Source: Flavivirga rizhaonensis
GTDB lineage: Bacteria > Bacteroidota > Bacteroidia > Flavobacteriales > Flavobacteriaceae
DNA: 64,000 nucleotides
Direction of reading: 5' to 3'
Assembly: GCF_004791695.1 (NCBI RefSeq)
Contig: NZ_SRSO01000011.1
Coordinates: forward strand, 62,001-126,000
Made by a program: the position numbers and the translations under genes
Shown here: in pieces, positions 52,713-61,863 of the stretch
Position numbering within the stretch: position 1 is the first letter of the stretch
Layout: the number at the start of each line of letters is the position of its first letter
Notes under the pieces: model-generated
Told to the model about the DNA's origin: nothing
The model's input: only the letters and a program-made list of their open reading frames with translations
Database searches by the model: none

Positions 52713-54056
52713 TTAAATTCCTGTATAATTACTAGGTGTAATACGTTTTAATTCTTCTTTTATTGTATCTGAAACCTCTAAAGTATCAATGAAATTAGAA
52801 ATAGAATCTTGATTAATCTTGGTGTTAGTTCTCGTTAAGCCCTTTAAAGCTTCGTATGGATTTGGATAAGCTTCACGACGAAGAATGGTTTGAATAGCTT
52901 CTGCAACCACAGCCCAATTATTTTCTAAATCTTCAGCAAACTTAGCCTTATTTAAAAGCAATTTATCAAGACCTTTTAAAGTAGATTTAAAACCAATAAG
53001 CGTATGAGCAAAAGGAACCCCAACATTACGTAAAACCGTGCTGTCTGTTAAATCGCGTTGTAATCTGGAAATAGGAAGCTTCGCTGATAAATGTTCAAAA
53101 ACAGCATTGGCAATACCTAAATTACCCTCACTATTTTCAAAATCAATAGGATTTACTTTATGTGGCATTGCAGAACTACCAACTTCTCCTGCCTTAATTT
53201 TTTGCTTGAAATAATCCATTGAAACATAGGTCCAAATATCCCGATCTAAGTCAATTAAAATAGTGTTTATACGTTTTAAAGTATCAAACAACGCAGCCAT
53301 GTGATCGTAATGCTCAATTTGAGTAGTTGGAAAAGAATGCTGTAAACCTAGTTTTTCTTGTACAAATTTAGAACCAAAAGCTTTCCAGTCTATGTCTGGG
53401 TATGCTACATGATGCGCATTAAAATTACCTGTCGCACCACCAAATTTAGCTGCACTTGGTATATCATTTAATAAATTAAATTGTTCTTCTAAACGCTTAA
53501 CGAAAACTTCAATTTCTTTTCCTAAACGAGTAGGTGAAGCTGGTTGCCCGTGCGTTCTGGCAAGCATAGAAATAGAAGCCCAATCTTCTGTTAAAGATTT
53601 TAATTTATTTAAAACATTAAAATATTCTGGAACATATGTATCGTTCATAGCTTCCTTAATGCTTAAAGGAATAGCTGTATTGTTAATGTCTTGTGATGTT
53701 AATCCAAAATGGATAAACTCTTTATATTGTGATAAAGTTAAAACGTCAAATTTTTCTTTTATAAAATATTCAACTGCTTTAACATCATGGTTTGTAATAC
53801 TTTCAATTTTCTTGATAGCCAATGCATCATCTTCAGAAAAATCTTTATAAATCTTTCTTAAATCATCAAAAATAGTCGTATCAATATTTTTAAGTTGGGG
53901 TAGTGGAATTTCACAAAGTGCAATAAAATATTCAATTTCCACTAAAACACGATATTTTATAAGTGCTTGTTCAGAAAAATATGGTGCTAATTCGTTAACT
54001 TTACTTCTATACCTCCCATCAATAGGTGAGATGGCATTTAATGATGATAATGACAT
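52713..54056 (-). CDS. purB: Adenylosuccinate lyase
   Basis: A 447-residue enzyme from the ATG at 54056, catalysing two fumarate-releasing steps of purine synthesis. MSLSSLNAISPIDGRYRSKV is the classic PurB N-terminus; ARTHGQPASPTRLGKEIEVF, KFGGATGNFNAHH and GEVGSSAMPHKVNPIDFENS (the superfamily signature, with the catalytic Ser in GSSAMP) are all present. A TATCTTTG box on the minus strand at 54078-54085 would start transcription after the alternative ATG at 54080, which supports the shorter start. Confidence 0.95.
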   Translation of the reverse strand: MSLSSLNAISPIDGRYRSKVNELAPYFSEQALIKYRVLVEIEYFIALCEIPLPQLKNIDTTIFDDLRKIYKDFSEDDALAIKKIESITNHDVKAVEYFIKEKFDVLTLSQYKEFIHFGLTSQDINNTAIPLSIKEAMNDTYVPEYFNVLNKLKSLTEDWASISMLARTHGQPASPTRLGKEIEVFVKRLEEQFNLLNDIPSAAKFGGATGNFNAHHVAYPDIDWKAFGSKFVQEKLGLQHSFPTTQIEHYDHMAALFDTLKRINTILIDLDRDIWTYVSMDYFKQKIKAGEVGSSAMPHKVNPIDFENSEGNLGIANAVFEHLSAKLPISRLQRDLTDSTVLRNVGVPFAHTLIGFKSTLKGLDKLLLNKAKFAEDLENNWAVVAEAIQTILRREAYPNPYEALKGLTRTNTKINQDSISNFIDTLEVSDTIKEELKRITPSNYTGI

Positions 54057-54077
54057 TCTTTGTGTTTTTTGAAGTTG

Positions 54078-54085
54078 CAAAGATA
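54078..54085 (-). promoter_or_regulatory. -7 box of purB
   Basis: On the minus strand TATCTTTG matches TAnnTTTG, 22 bases before the chosen purB start; no clear -33 element is seen. Confidence 0.45.
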
Positions 54086-54126
54086 CGTTTTTGATTTGCG
54101 TTTTTTGGTATTAGATTTGTGATTTT

Positions 54127-54702
54127 TTAAGAAGCTTTGCTTTTCTTAATTTTAAGTAATGTACGTTTTGCTCGTGCTTTAAAAGCAGCGCTTTGTTTTG
54201 AGAAATCTTGCTTCAAAATTTGCGTTAATTCTGGGTGAATCCAATCATGATCTAATCCATAAAGAAATAGCGATTCCATAGCATATACTTTGGGTGCTAC
54301 TTTTTGATCGCCAATCATCCAATCAAAACAAGCCTCAATAATTCGTTCTTTATGTTTAGGGGTTAATGCCCTTTTTATTGTATTCGGTTTTTTAGAATAG
54401 TATGCTTCGGTAATAAATCCGCAGACTTTAGAGACTGGACGAACAGATGAATCCAAGCGGATTTTATTAATGTTCTTTGTAAACGTTTCTAAGTGAGGCA
54501 CGATAGCATAAATATATTCCGCACAGACAAATTCTAAAATCCAGGCTGCACGACTTGATACTTTATCATTAACCATAAATAGAATATCTATTAGTTTTGG
54601 AAATAAACTCATATCGTTTAGAACTATGTTGGCATATTTCGTTCTATTTTCACGGGAGGCATTCACAAAGCTTAATTCTTTATAGAATTCTTCTAAAGTC
54701 AT
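54127..54702 (-). CDS. HEAT-like helical protein of unknown function
   Basis: A 191-residue helical protein, no signal or membrane segment. It begins MTLEEFYKELSFVNASRENR and contains NDKVSSRAAWILEFVCAEYI and KVYAMESLFLYGLDHDWIHP, helix pairs of HEAT type. Homologues next to purB occur across Flavobacteriaceae and are sometimes mislabelled adenylosuccinate lyase because of this position. No catalytic motif is seen. It lies 46 bases from the purB -7 box on the same strand. Confidence 0.7.
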   Translation of the reverse strand: MTLEEFYKELSFVNASRENRTKYANIVLNDMSLFPKLIDILFMVNDKVSSRAAWILEFVCAEYIYAIVPHLETFTKNINKIRLDSSVRPVSKVCGFITEAYYSKKPNTIKRALTPKHKERIIEACFDWMIGDQKVAPKVYAMESLFLYGLDHDWIHPELTQILKQDFSKQSAAFKARAKRTLLKIKKSKAS

Positions 54703-54743
54703 AAGATAATTTTATCTATTTTTAGATTTCTAAAATACCTATT

Positions 54744-55217
54744 ATGAAAATAATAAAAAAGATATTCTCGTTGTTATTAATTGTATTTATTATCGCTCAA
54801 TTTTTTGGGCCAGAAAAGAATGAGGGAGACCTAGCATCAATAGATGCTTTTTTTAATGAAACAAACCCTTCAGAAGATGTGAAAATTATTTTGAAGGAAA
54901 GCTGTTTTGATTGCCACAGTGATGTTACAAGATATCCTTGGTATAACCATATTACACCAGTGAATTATTGGTTGGCAGATCATATAAAACATGGAAAGAA
55001 ACATTTTAATGTGTCAAATTGGGAGAGTAATTCTGTAAAGCGAAAAGACCATAAATTTGAAGAACTCATAGAAATGGTCGAAGATAAAAGTATGCCTCTT
55101 AATTCGTATACTTGGACACACTCTGAAGCTAAACTTACAAACAAACAAGTAGCTGCTATTATTGACTGGGCGAAACAAGTACGTTTTAAATATAGTTTAG
55201 CGCCGAAACCTGAATAA
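54744..55217 (+). CDS. Haem-binding domain protein (single CxxCH)
   Basis: A 157-residue membrane-anchored periplasmic protein: an N-terminal hydrophobic anchor (IFSLLLIVFIIAQFF), one haem c site CFDCHSD (Cys54, Cys57, His58), then TRYPWYNHITPVNYWLADHI and the C-terminal NKQVAAIIDWAKQVRF. These are the marks of the haem_bd family widespread in Bacteroidota. Its electron partner is unknown. Confidence 0.88.
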   Translation: MKIIKKIFSLLLIVFIIAQFFGPEKNEGDLASIDAFFNETNPSEDVKIILKESCFDCHSDVTRYPWYNHITPVNYWLADHIKHGKKHFNVSNWESNSVKRKDHKFEELIEMVEDKSMPLNSYTWTHSEAKLTNKQVAAIIDWAKQVRFKYSLAPKPE

Positions 55218-55331
55218 TTTTGAAGTAAACTGGATTTATTATTTGGTAATCAGTTGGCATATTCAGTAAGTAGTTATTGTAAAACAAGTCATGAGATCAC
55301 ATCATTTTAATAAGGAAACATTCATGAATTA

Positions 55332-56567
55332 GTGGCAAAAAAACTCTTAATAATTGGTTTTGTTTGGCCAGAGCCTAAAAGTTCGGCGGCAGGAAGTAGA
55401 ATGATGCAGTTAATTCGGTTTTTTCAAACTCAGAATTACCAAATAACATTTTCTAGCCCCTGTGCTAAAAGTGATAATGCGTTTGATTTAAAAACCATAG
55501 GAGTTGATCAGGTTTCTATTGAATTAAATAATACCAGTTTTGATGTTTTTATAAAAACATTACACCCAGATATTGTTTTATTTGATCGCTTTATGATAGA
55601 AGAACAATTTGGCTGGCGTGTTGCAGAACAATGTCCTGATACATTGAGAATTATAGATACCGAAGATTTACACTGTTTACGAAAAGGAAGGCAACAAGCT
55701 TTTAAAGATGGAAAGGAATTTGATAAATCTTATTTAATCAGTGATACAGCAAAACGAGAAATAGGGAGTATTTACAGAAGTGATTTAAGTTTGATTATTT
55801 CTGAAGCCGAAATGGAAATCCTTAAGAATGAATTTAAAGTAGATAGTGATTTATTACATTATTTGCCTTTTATGTTAGATGAATTGCCTGAAGACTCTAT
55901 TGAAAAGTTTCCAAACTTTGAAGAACGTCAACATTTTATAACCATTGGCAATTTTTTACATGAACCCAATTACGATACAGTATTAAATTTAAAAGAAACT
56001 ATCTGGCCATTAATTAAAAAGCAATTACCTAATGCCGAATTACATATTTATGGGGCTTATGCATCACAAAAAGTTAATCAGCTTCACAATGAAAAGAACG
56101 GATTTTTGATTAAAGGGTTTGTTGAAGATGTTAATGAAGTTATGAAATTAGCGAGAGTTTGTTTGGCTCCAATTAGATTTGGCGCAGGTTTAAAAGGGAA
56201 ACTAGTTGATGCAATGCAAAATGGAACACCATGTGTTACAACAACAATTGGGGCAGAAGGGATGTTTGGTAATTTACAACCAAATGGATTTGTAGAAGAT
56301 AACCCTCAAATATTTGTTAATAAGGCTATTGAGTTATTCAAAGACCAAAGGACTTGGGAGGAGAAACATAAAAATGGATTTGAAATTATAAATAAGCGAT
56401 TCGATAAAAAAATGCATCAAGAAATTTTTTTAAGTACGATTAAAGAAATAGCCCAACAATTAAAAATACATCGCCTAAATAACTTTACAGGTCAAATGTT
56501 ACAACATCATACATTACAAAGCACGAAGTTTATGAGTAAATGGATTGCTGAAAAGAATAAAAGTTAG
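55332..56567 (+). CDS. Family 4-like glycosyltransferase (GT-B)
   Basis: A 411-residue GT-B enzyme starting at GTG 55332; the nearby ATG at 55323 runs straight into a stop. The N-terminal half (IIGFVWPEPKSSAAGSRMMQ) matches the group of flavobacterial 'glycosyltransferase' with no signal. The C-terminal donor domain has FITIGNFLHEPNYDTVLNL, LHIYGAYASQKV-like ELHIYGAYASQKV and FGAGLKGKLVDAMQNGTPCV, the last with the family's conserved Gly and Glu-equivalent region. Sugar and acceptor are unknown. Confidence 0.85.
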   Translation: MAKKLLIIGFVWPEPKSSAAGSRMMQLIRFFQTQNYQITFSSPCAKSDNAFDLKTIGVDQVSIELNNTSFDVFIKTLHPDIVLFDRFMIEEQFGWRVAEQCPDTLRIIDTEDLHCLRKGRQQAFKDGKEFDKSYLISDTAKREIGSIYRSDLSLIISEAEMEILKNEFKVDSDLLHYLPFMLDELPEDSIEKFPNFEERQHFITIGNFLHEPNYDTVLNLKETIWPLIKKQLPNAELHIYGAYASQKVNQLHNEKNGFLIKGFVEDVNEVMKLARVCLAPIRFGAGLKGKLVDAMQNGTPCVTTTIGAEGMFGNLQPNGFVEDNPQIFVNKAIELFKDQRTWEEKHKNGFEIINKRFDKKMHQEIFLSTIKEIAQQLKIHRLNNFTGQMLQHHTLQSTKFMSKWIAEKNKS

Positions 56568-56752
56568 TTAACTTACTTCATCCCAACTGTATTTGTTTTC
56601 TTGAATCGCTAATGTGATTTCATTTTTTTAGTAGTAAAAATCTTGAAGAAGAGAATAACCTGAGCCTCAGATTAGACTTATTTGTACCCCAATATTATTT
56701 AATTATTTTATGAAATTGTGCTATCAATTAATCATAAATAAATTAAAAAATT

Positions 56753-57640
56753 ATGAAAATTAATGCTTTAAAATTATTTGTTTTAGTGCTATTTGGACTA
56801 GTGCTTTCATCTTGCGAAAAAGAATCTTCTATTGATTATGAAACCGATCAAGTTCTTTCAGAAGAAATATTAGAAGAAGAACCAGATCAGAACCAACAAA
56901 GTAAGTTTACAAACGGAAAAAGTTGGGTAGGCTTTAATTGGCCTGCAGGTCCTTACACAAGAAGTAGAGCTAATAGTGATTTTGGTGATACAGGTAGTAT
57001 TAGCAATACAGAACTTAATCGTTTAAGTATTACAACAGGTACGCAGTTAAGTGTAAAACTATTAAAAAACTCTACTGGTTCTAATGGCGGACAATTTGCT
57101 AAAATTCCTATACAACGATCTACAAATGCGTATACCTTAAAATATAGAATAAAATTTCCATCCAATTTTGAATGGGGCTTAGGAGGAAAGATACCAGGTT
57201 TGTCTGGAGGTGCTGCTTATTCAGGTTGTACTGGTTCTCAGGCAAGAAGCAAAGGAGATGGTTGGACTTCCAGAATTATGTGGACGAAACCTCTTGATGG
57301 AAGTGCTCCTCACTTTTATCCATATATTTACTATAGTGCTATGACGGGTAATTGTGGTAATAAGTTTAATAAAAGATATAACATTGTAAAGAATAAATGG
57401 TACAGTGTTGAAATGTATGTTAAAATGAATACTGGTACTAATAGTAATGGTATTTTACGAATAAAAATTAATGGAACCACACTAATTAACCAAACTAATA
57501 TGAAGTGGGTTACAAAGAATGCAGGAAGAGAAATTGACGGTATGATGTTTGGGGTATATAGAGGAGGAAATGATAGTAACTGGTGGGTGTCTAAAGACAC
57601 AAACATCCTTTTTGATTCTTTCCAATTAATAAAAGGATAA
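56753..57640 (+). CDS. PL14-type polysaccharide lyase, lipoprotein
   Basis: A 295-residue lipoprotein (lipobox VLSSC, Cys21) with an acidic linker and a beta-jelly-roll domain from about residue 55. WGLGGKIPGLSGG (about 142-154), GDGWTSRIMWTKPLDG (168-183) and HFYPYIYYSAM are the conserved blocks of PL14-like lyases, which include alginate and glucuronan lyases. Such an enzyme would cleave an acidic polysaccharide by beta-elimination at the cell surface. There is no PUL (no SusC/SusD or other CAZyme) next to it. The exact substrate is not decidable by eye. Confidence 0.8.
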   Translation: MKINALKLFVLVLFGLVLSSCEKESSIDYETDQVLSEEILEEEPDQNQQSKFTNGKSWVGFNWPAGPYTRSRANSDFGDTGSISNTELNRLSITTGTQLSVKLLKNSTGSNGGQFAKIPIQRSTNAYTLKYRIKFPSNFEWGLGGKIPGLSGGAAYSGCTGSQARSKGDGWTSRIMWTKPLDGSAPHFYPYIYYSAMTGNCGNKFNKRYNIVKNKWYSVEMYVKMNTGTNSNGILRIKINGTTLINQTNMKWVTKNAGREIDGMMFGVYRGGNDSNWWVSKDTNILFDSFQLIKG

Positions 57641-57664
57641 AAAAGAAAATAATTGAAGTATTTT

Positions 57665-57700
57665 AAGGGAAGGGGGTATTAGTTGACTTTTCCCTTTTTT
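57665..57700 (+). terminator. Terminator after the lyase gene
   Basis: AAGGGAA/TTCCCTT stem with an 18-base loop and a following T run, 25 bases after the stop codon. Confidence 0.65.
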
Positions 57701-57852
57701 AAATTTTATTTTTTATTAATTCAATAAACTTTCTAACTCTAACTGTGGCAGTTACTATTATTACCGTTAAATTCTTTTTACTTTCAATACTTGGTTTTAT
57801 CAATAAAATAAATTGGTGTATTAGAAGATACATAATGCATTAAACCTGCTGA
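57699..57852 (-). pseudogene. Decayed, frameshifted sirtuin C-terminus
   Basis: On the minus strand this reads AGLMHYVSSNTPIYFID, then after one frameshift PSIESKKNLTVIIVTATVRV and KFIELIKNKI-stop. It aligns with AGLMNYVPEDTPTYFIDPKPTIGNKKNLTVIAESATIGVAKILETLLK (in parts) of the sirtuin at 58643-59287. It lacks everything upstream of the AGLM motif. It is a relic of a second sirtuin gene, or of a partial duplication of the neighbouring one, in the same orientation. Confidence 0.82.
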
Positions 57853-57909
57853 GATTGTAGTGTTTTATTCAGGAACAGAAGATTTGCCTATTACAGTTAT
57901 TGAAAAGGA

Positions 57910-58506
57910 TTAATTTCTAAGGTTTATTAAAAACCATCTTTGTAATGCGCCATCGTAAACAAGTTCGGCAGACCCTTGTCCTGAAGTTGATTCGAACCCC
58001 CCACTTAATGTTATGATTCTATTTTGAGCAAGAGAAGATGTGCTTTCATTTTCTAATCTAAAATTTACAGCAGGTATATTTAGCAGTACTATATGTCTTC
58101 CGTCTGTACCTCCTTCAATGCCTGTAAATCTATAACTGTTAGTTCTTCCAGTTAACCTAAATACGGTTTTATCTTGATTCACTCCGTTAACTCCTAAATC
58201 ATAGTCATTAAACTCTTCATTTACCGGTCCGTCTGTAACAGATAATGAAATAATGCCATATGAAGCAGACCCGAAAGCATTAAGAGTACCAGTAGTTAGA
58301 GCTAAATTTTGGCCAACTATGACTTCATTGATTGTGCCATTATCATTTGCTCCCATCAGTTTGGTAGCAATAGAAGAATTCGTATTCACTATTCTTACAG
58401 TTCCGTTAACATGCAAAGTGTCTAACGGGGTTGTTGTATTAATACCTACTTGAGAAAAGAGTGAAGTAGGTAGAAAGATTAGTATAAAACAGTATAATAT
58501 TTTCAT
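57910..58506 (-). CDS. Exported protein of unknown function with repeat-like N-terminal motif
   Basis: About 198 residues from the ATG at 58506 (upstream codons to 58551 lack signal character). A signal peptide (LYCFILIFLPTSLFSQ) is followed by VGINTTTPLDTLHVNGTVRI, the phage-tail/adhesin-like 'VGInTttP' start found in many secreted flavobacterial proteins. The rest is beta-rich and ends LVYDGALQRWFLINLRN. It is probably cell-surface or secreted; no catalytic residues are recognisable. It lies between the two sirtuin sequences. Confidence 0.72.
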   Translation of the reverse strand: MKILYCFILIFLPTSLFSQVGINTTTPLDTLHVNGTVRIVNTNSSIATKLMGANDNGTINEVIVGQNLALTTGTLNAFGSASYGIISLSVTDGPVNEEFNDYDLGVNGVNQDKTVFRLTGRTNSYRFTGIEGGTDGRHIVLLNIPAVNFRLENESTSSLAQNRIITLSGGFESTSGQGSAELVYDGALQRWFLINLRN

Positions 58507-58642
58507 AATTAAAAAACTACTGTTAGAGCAAAGTGTTTTGACTATTAACACTATAATTTTTGCGAAAGAATAGTATTACTCAAAAGTAGTAAAATATTTT
58601 CAAAAATAGAAATACAGGTGATTATAAGGTTTTGAAAGGGCG

Positions 58643-59287
58643 TTACTTAAGCAATGTTTCTAAGATTTTTGCAACTCCGATAGTAGCAGATTCAGCAATA
58701 ACTGTTAAGTTTTTTTTATTACCTATTGTAGGTTTAGGATCTATAAAATATGTAGGCGTATCTTCTGGTACATAATTCATTAAGCCTGCAGCAGGGTACA
58801 CTTGCATTGACGTACCAATGATGATTAAAACATCTGCAGTTTCACAAATAGAGACTGCTTTTTCAATCATAGGGACATCTTCTCCAAACCAAACAATATG
58901 AGGGCGTAACTGATGTCCTTTTTGACACGTATCTCCTATAACTAAATCGGTTTGCCATTCTTGTATATTGCTCTCATCTGCAGTACTTCTTACTTTTAAA
59001 AGCTCACCATGTAAATGTACCACATTACTGCTTCCGGCACGTTCATGTAAATTATCTACATTTTGGGTTATGATGGTAACTTTAAAATTGTTTTCAAGCT
59101 TGGCTAAATCATAATGTGCAGAATTAGGTTCCACTTCAAAAAGTTGCCTACGACGTTGGTTATAAAAATCTAAAACCAAAGCAGGATTAGCTTTAAAGCC
59201 TTCAGGTGTTGCCACTTCCATAACATCGTGACCTTCCCATAAACCATTAGCATCTCTAAAGGTTTTAATACCACTTTCGGCACTCAT
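58643..59287 (-). pseudogene. NAD-dependent sirtuin deacylase, 5' end lost at an integration site
   Basis: The remaining 214 codons hold most of a Sir2 domain: SGIKTFRDANGLWEGH, ITQNVDNLHERAGSSNVVHL with the catalytic His, and RPHIVWFGEDVPM; no CxxC zinc pairs are obvious, as in many bacterial class III/U-like short sirtuins. The frame begins at the Met of what should be GAGMSAESG. Upstream, in frame, only TAG is left before a stop (TNxITAG-M), so the first strand and the first glycine of the NAD-binding GAG motif are missing. The point of loss is 70 bases from the integrase start. Activity is unlikely. Confidence 0.78.
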
Positions 59288-59300
59288 ACCAGCTGTAATT
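59288..59300. other. Probable integrase attachment-site junction in the sirtuin gene
   Basis: Sirtuin homology on the minus strand stops at AGCTGGTATGAG; beyond it (from about 59295) the sequence is unrelated and contains stops. The serine integrase gene begins 60-70 bases away, the usual distance to one att half-site. The exact core cannot be set without the other end of the element, which lies to the right of the window. Confidence 0.65.
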
Positions 59301-59359
59301 TAGTTTGTGTGCAACAATTTTATAATTACTATCTTTACCTAAATTAAATTGCTTACATC

Positions 59360-61087
59360 ATGGGTAAACTAGCGATATACTGTCGTAAATCAAGGGATAG
59401 TAAAGATAGGGATTCAACTTCTATTGACGAACAGAAAATACAAGGTAAAGAAACAGCAGCAGAACTTGGTTTAGAACCTTTATTATTTATTGAAAAAACA
59501 AGTTCGGGTAAATTAGATTTAAAAGATAGACCTGTTATGGTAGATATGTTACAACAAATTAGTGTAAAGGACTCTCCCATTAAAGCTGTATTTGCTTATG
59601 ATACTAGTAGATTATATAGAAATGATGAAACTAAAGGACAATTTTTAGCCATCATCAAAAGAAAGAATATGGAGTTATATTTTAAATCAGGGAGGTATGA
59701 TTGGAACGACCCACATGCCAAACTTTTACATAATATCTTATCAGCTACTGATGAGTTTTTTGTTGATTTAACTTCAATGAAGATTAAAGATACTTTAAGG
59801 TCTAAAGCCAAAGATGGAAAAGTAAATGGCGCAGTATTACCCTATGGATATACTAAAGATGAAAACAATTATTTAAAGATAGATAAGGAAGAATCCAAAA
59901 TTATTAAAAAGATATTTGATGATTTTATAGATGGCAAAACATCTACACAAATTAGAAACAGGCTTATTGACGAAGAAGTACCAACAAGATATAATAAAAT
60001 AGGAGGAACTAATAAGATTATTCACAAAGAGAGAAACGAAACTAGGGTATATAATAAGTCAAATTCTATTTGGACAAATGGAACAATATTACAGATTCTA
60101 AGAAATCCCATTTACAAAGGGCAAAGGCGTTGGGGTAAAGAGTTTTTTGATGCTCCTGTAATAATAGTCCCCGTTAAATGGGAAAAGGCTAATAAAAGCT
60201 ATATTAACAGAAATAAAGGGTCTTTAAGAGGTAAAAGCACTGAACATAAATATTTACTAACACCATTGTTACAATGTGGTTGTGGTCAATCCTTAAACGG
60301 ACGTTCTAACAAGCTTGAAAATTATTATGGCTGCGCTGGTAAAAGATACAAAGAAAAGCGATGTAACTCAAAGTATATACCTATTAGGGTCTTGGATGCT
60401 ATAATAATTCAATTAGTTTATGGTAAACTTTATGACACTGTTAAAAAATCATTATCAGGCAGCAATTCTGATAAAAGAAATGAACTTCAAGCTAGAATAA
60501 ATAATCTTGAATCAGAACTAAAAAAAATAGAAGCTAATCAGATTAGAATAGAAGATTTATTAGCGGATGACACTATTACTAGAGAAAAATATTTAAGGCA
60601 AGTTAAAAGATTAGATGATAAGGCTAACAATATATTACTAGAAAAATCTAATATCGAAGAAAGTTTAAAATCAATACAAGGGGATACCAATATTTTAAAA
60701 GAATTAGAGGAGCTTCCAAATCGATTACATTCGGTCATGGACTATCCGTTTGAAGACACACACCCTGGTCAAATGAAACAGTTAATCGATGTTATTTTCA
60801 AAGGACATTTAGCATTAAAACTACCATTTTTAGAAAAGCAGAAAACAATTAGAAAGCTTATTAGGAATATTCTTGTAAAGTGGATTCCCGAAAATAGATT
60901 GTTTAAATTAGTAATAAGTTATAGATTACCCATAGATGATGAAATCTACCTTATGGATAGCTTAACCTTACATGTGGTAGATGCGCCAAAAAGAGCAATA
61001 CAATGGGTAAATAGAATTAGATATGAAAAGCATAGGGATATAACAATCGAGGCTACTCAAAAGAAATTACAAGGTTATATTCTATGA
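59360..61087 (+). CDS. Large serine recombinase (integrase)
   Basis: A 575-residue site-specific recombinase. The N-terminal resolvase domain has IYCRKSRDS with nucleophile Ser11, the AYDTSRLYRNDE motif (79-90) and the E-helix; PF07508-type recombinase domain follows (YGYTKDENN, GKTSTQIRNRLIDEEVPTR, WTNGTILQILRNPIYKGQRR). A zinc ribbon has Cys306, Cys308, Cys325 and Cys335, and a coiled coil spans about 372-450. This is the full layout of LSR integrases of phages, ICEs and islands. It sits at the edge of an element inserted in the sirtuin gene. Confidence 0.95.
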   Translation: MGKLAIYCRKSRDSKDRDSTSIDEQKIQGKETAAELGLEPLLFIEKTSSGKLDLKDRPVMVDMLQQISVKDSPIKAVFAYDTSRLYRNDETKGQFLAIIKRKNMELYFKSGRYDWNDPHAKLLHNILSATDEFFVDLTSMKIKDTLRSKAKDGKVNGAVLPYGYTKDENNYLKIDKEESKIIKKIFDDFIDGKTSTQIRNRLIDEEVPTRYNKIGGTNKIIHKERNETRVYNKSNSIWTNGTILQILRNPIYKGQRRWGKEFFDAPVIIVPVKWEKANKSYINRNKGSLRGKSTEHKYLLTPLLQCGCGQSLNGRSNKLENYYGCAGKRYKEKRCNSKYIPIRVLDAIIIQLVYGKLYDTVKKSLSGSNSDKRNELQARINNLESELKKIEANQIRIEDLLADDTITREKYLRQVKRLDDKANNILLEKSNIEESLKSIQGDTNILKELEELPNRLHSVMDYPFEDTHPGQMKQLIDVIFKGHLALKLPFLEKQKTIRKLIRNILVKWIPENRLFKLVISYRLPIDDEIYLMDSLTLHVVDAPKRAIQWVNRIRYEKHRDITIEATQKKLQGYIL

Positions 61088-61100
61088 CACTAATATTAAA

Positions 61101-61132
61101 TTCAGAGATACGGTTTTCAGACTCTCTGAAAA
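61101..61132. other. Alternative hairpins after the integrase gene
   Basis: TTCAGAGA (61101-61108) can pair with TCTCTGAA (61123-61130), while TTTTCAGA (61114-61121) can pair with TCTGAAAA (61125-61132), so two mutually exclusive stems are possible. There is no T run. It lies between the convergent integrase and the gene at 61149. Confidence 0.4.
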
Positions 61133-61148
61133 TAGCTTATATCATTCT

Positions 61149-61664
61149 CTAACCTTTAATTTCTTCACCTTTATTAAAGTAGTTATGTATTTGCATGTAT
61201 ATTAAGTAAAGTTTATTACCAGGGTAGTTGTTTATATAGTATTTCCCTTTTTCATACTTAAAATCATCAATCATAATTATAGTGTAATCTCTTTTAAACC
61301 ATTCTTGATTGTAACTATACATACTTCCCAACTCCTTTTCTACAGCCTCCTTTGTTCTCTTGTAAATCGGTCTTAATGCCCCTTGAGTGACATCACCTTT
61401 AAATATTTCTAAATGCTCCCTATAATTCTGGTGTAAAAAGAAAAAAAATTGCTTATATAAATCGCCTTTAATCCCCTCGACAAACGAGGTACAGGGTACT
61501 TCAAAAATTGGTGTTCTAATCATTGTTTTTTGCCTTTCTGTATGGTTATTTTTTAACACCATCATGCAGTAACAAGTATCGTCTGTAAAATAAGCTGGTG
61601 CTTCCTGTGAATTAGCACTAATTGAGCAAATAAAAATTAACAGTATAATAAATTGTTTTTTCAT
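61149..61664 (-). CDS. Exported protein of unknown function
   Basis: A 171-residue protein with a signal peptide (LLIFICSISANSQ). The mature part has a CYCMMVLKNNHTERQ segment near the start and a helical middle (FFFFLHQNYREHLEIF) and ends with charged residues. I do not recognise the family. It is in the accessory region downstream of the integrase, convergent with it, and is more AT-rich than the core genes to the left. It may be cargo of the element. Confidence 0.6.
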   Translation of the reverse strand: MKKQFIILLIFICSISANSQEAPAYFTDDTCYCMMVLKNNHTERQKTMIRTPIFEVPCTSFVEGIKGDLYKQFFFFLHQNYREHLEIFKGDVTQGALRPIYKRTKEAVEKELGSMYSYNQEWFKRDYTIIMIDDFKYEKGKYYINNYPGNKLYLIYMQIHNYFNKGEEIKG

Positions 61665-61863
61665 AATATTAAATTATAGATTTTATGTTCTTAAATCATT
61701 GGTTAACCTTCTCAGTTTTATCATACTTTCCAATTATATGATTCATTGTTTCATTTTTTATTCTAGTAAAACTAATTTACATCTATTTGGTTTTCTGTGT
61801 ATTACGAGATTTACAATAGTAGTGTGCTATTATTCTATAGTCAGTTTTTACAAATTACTTGTA

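Noticed and set aside
57853..57912. Short plus-strand frame ending in GTEDLPITVIEKD before the gene end at 57910
   Set aside because: Too short to support as a gene or relic, with no partner sequence in the window to align it to.
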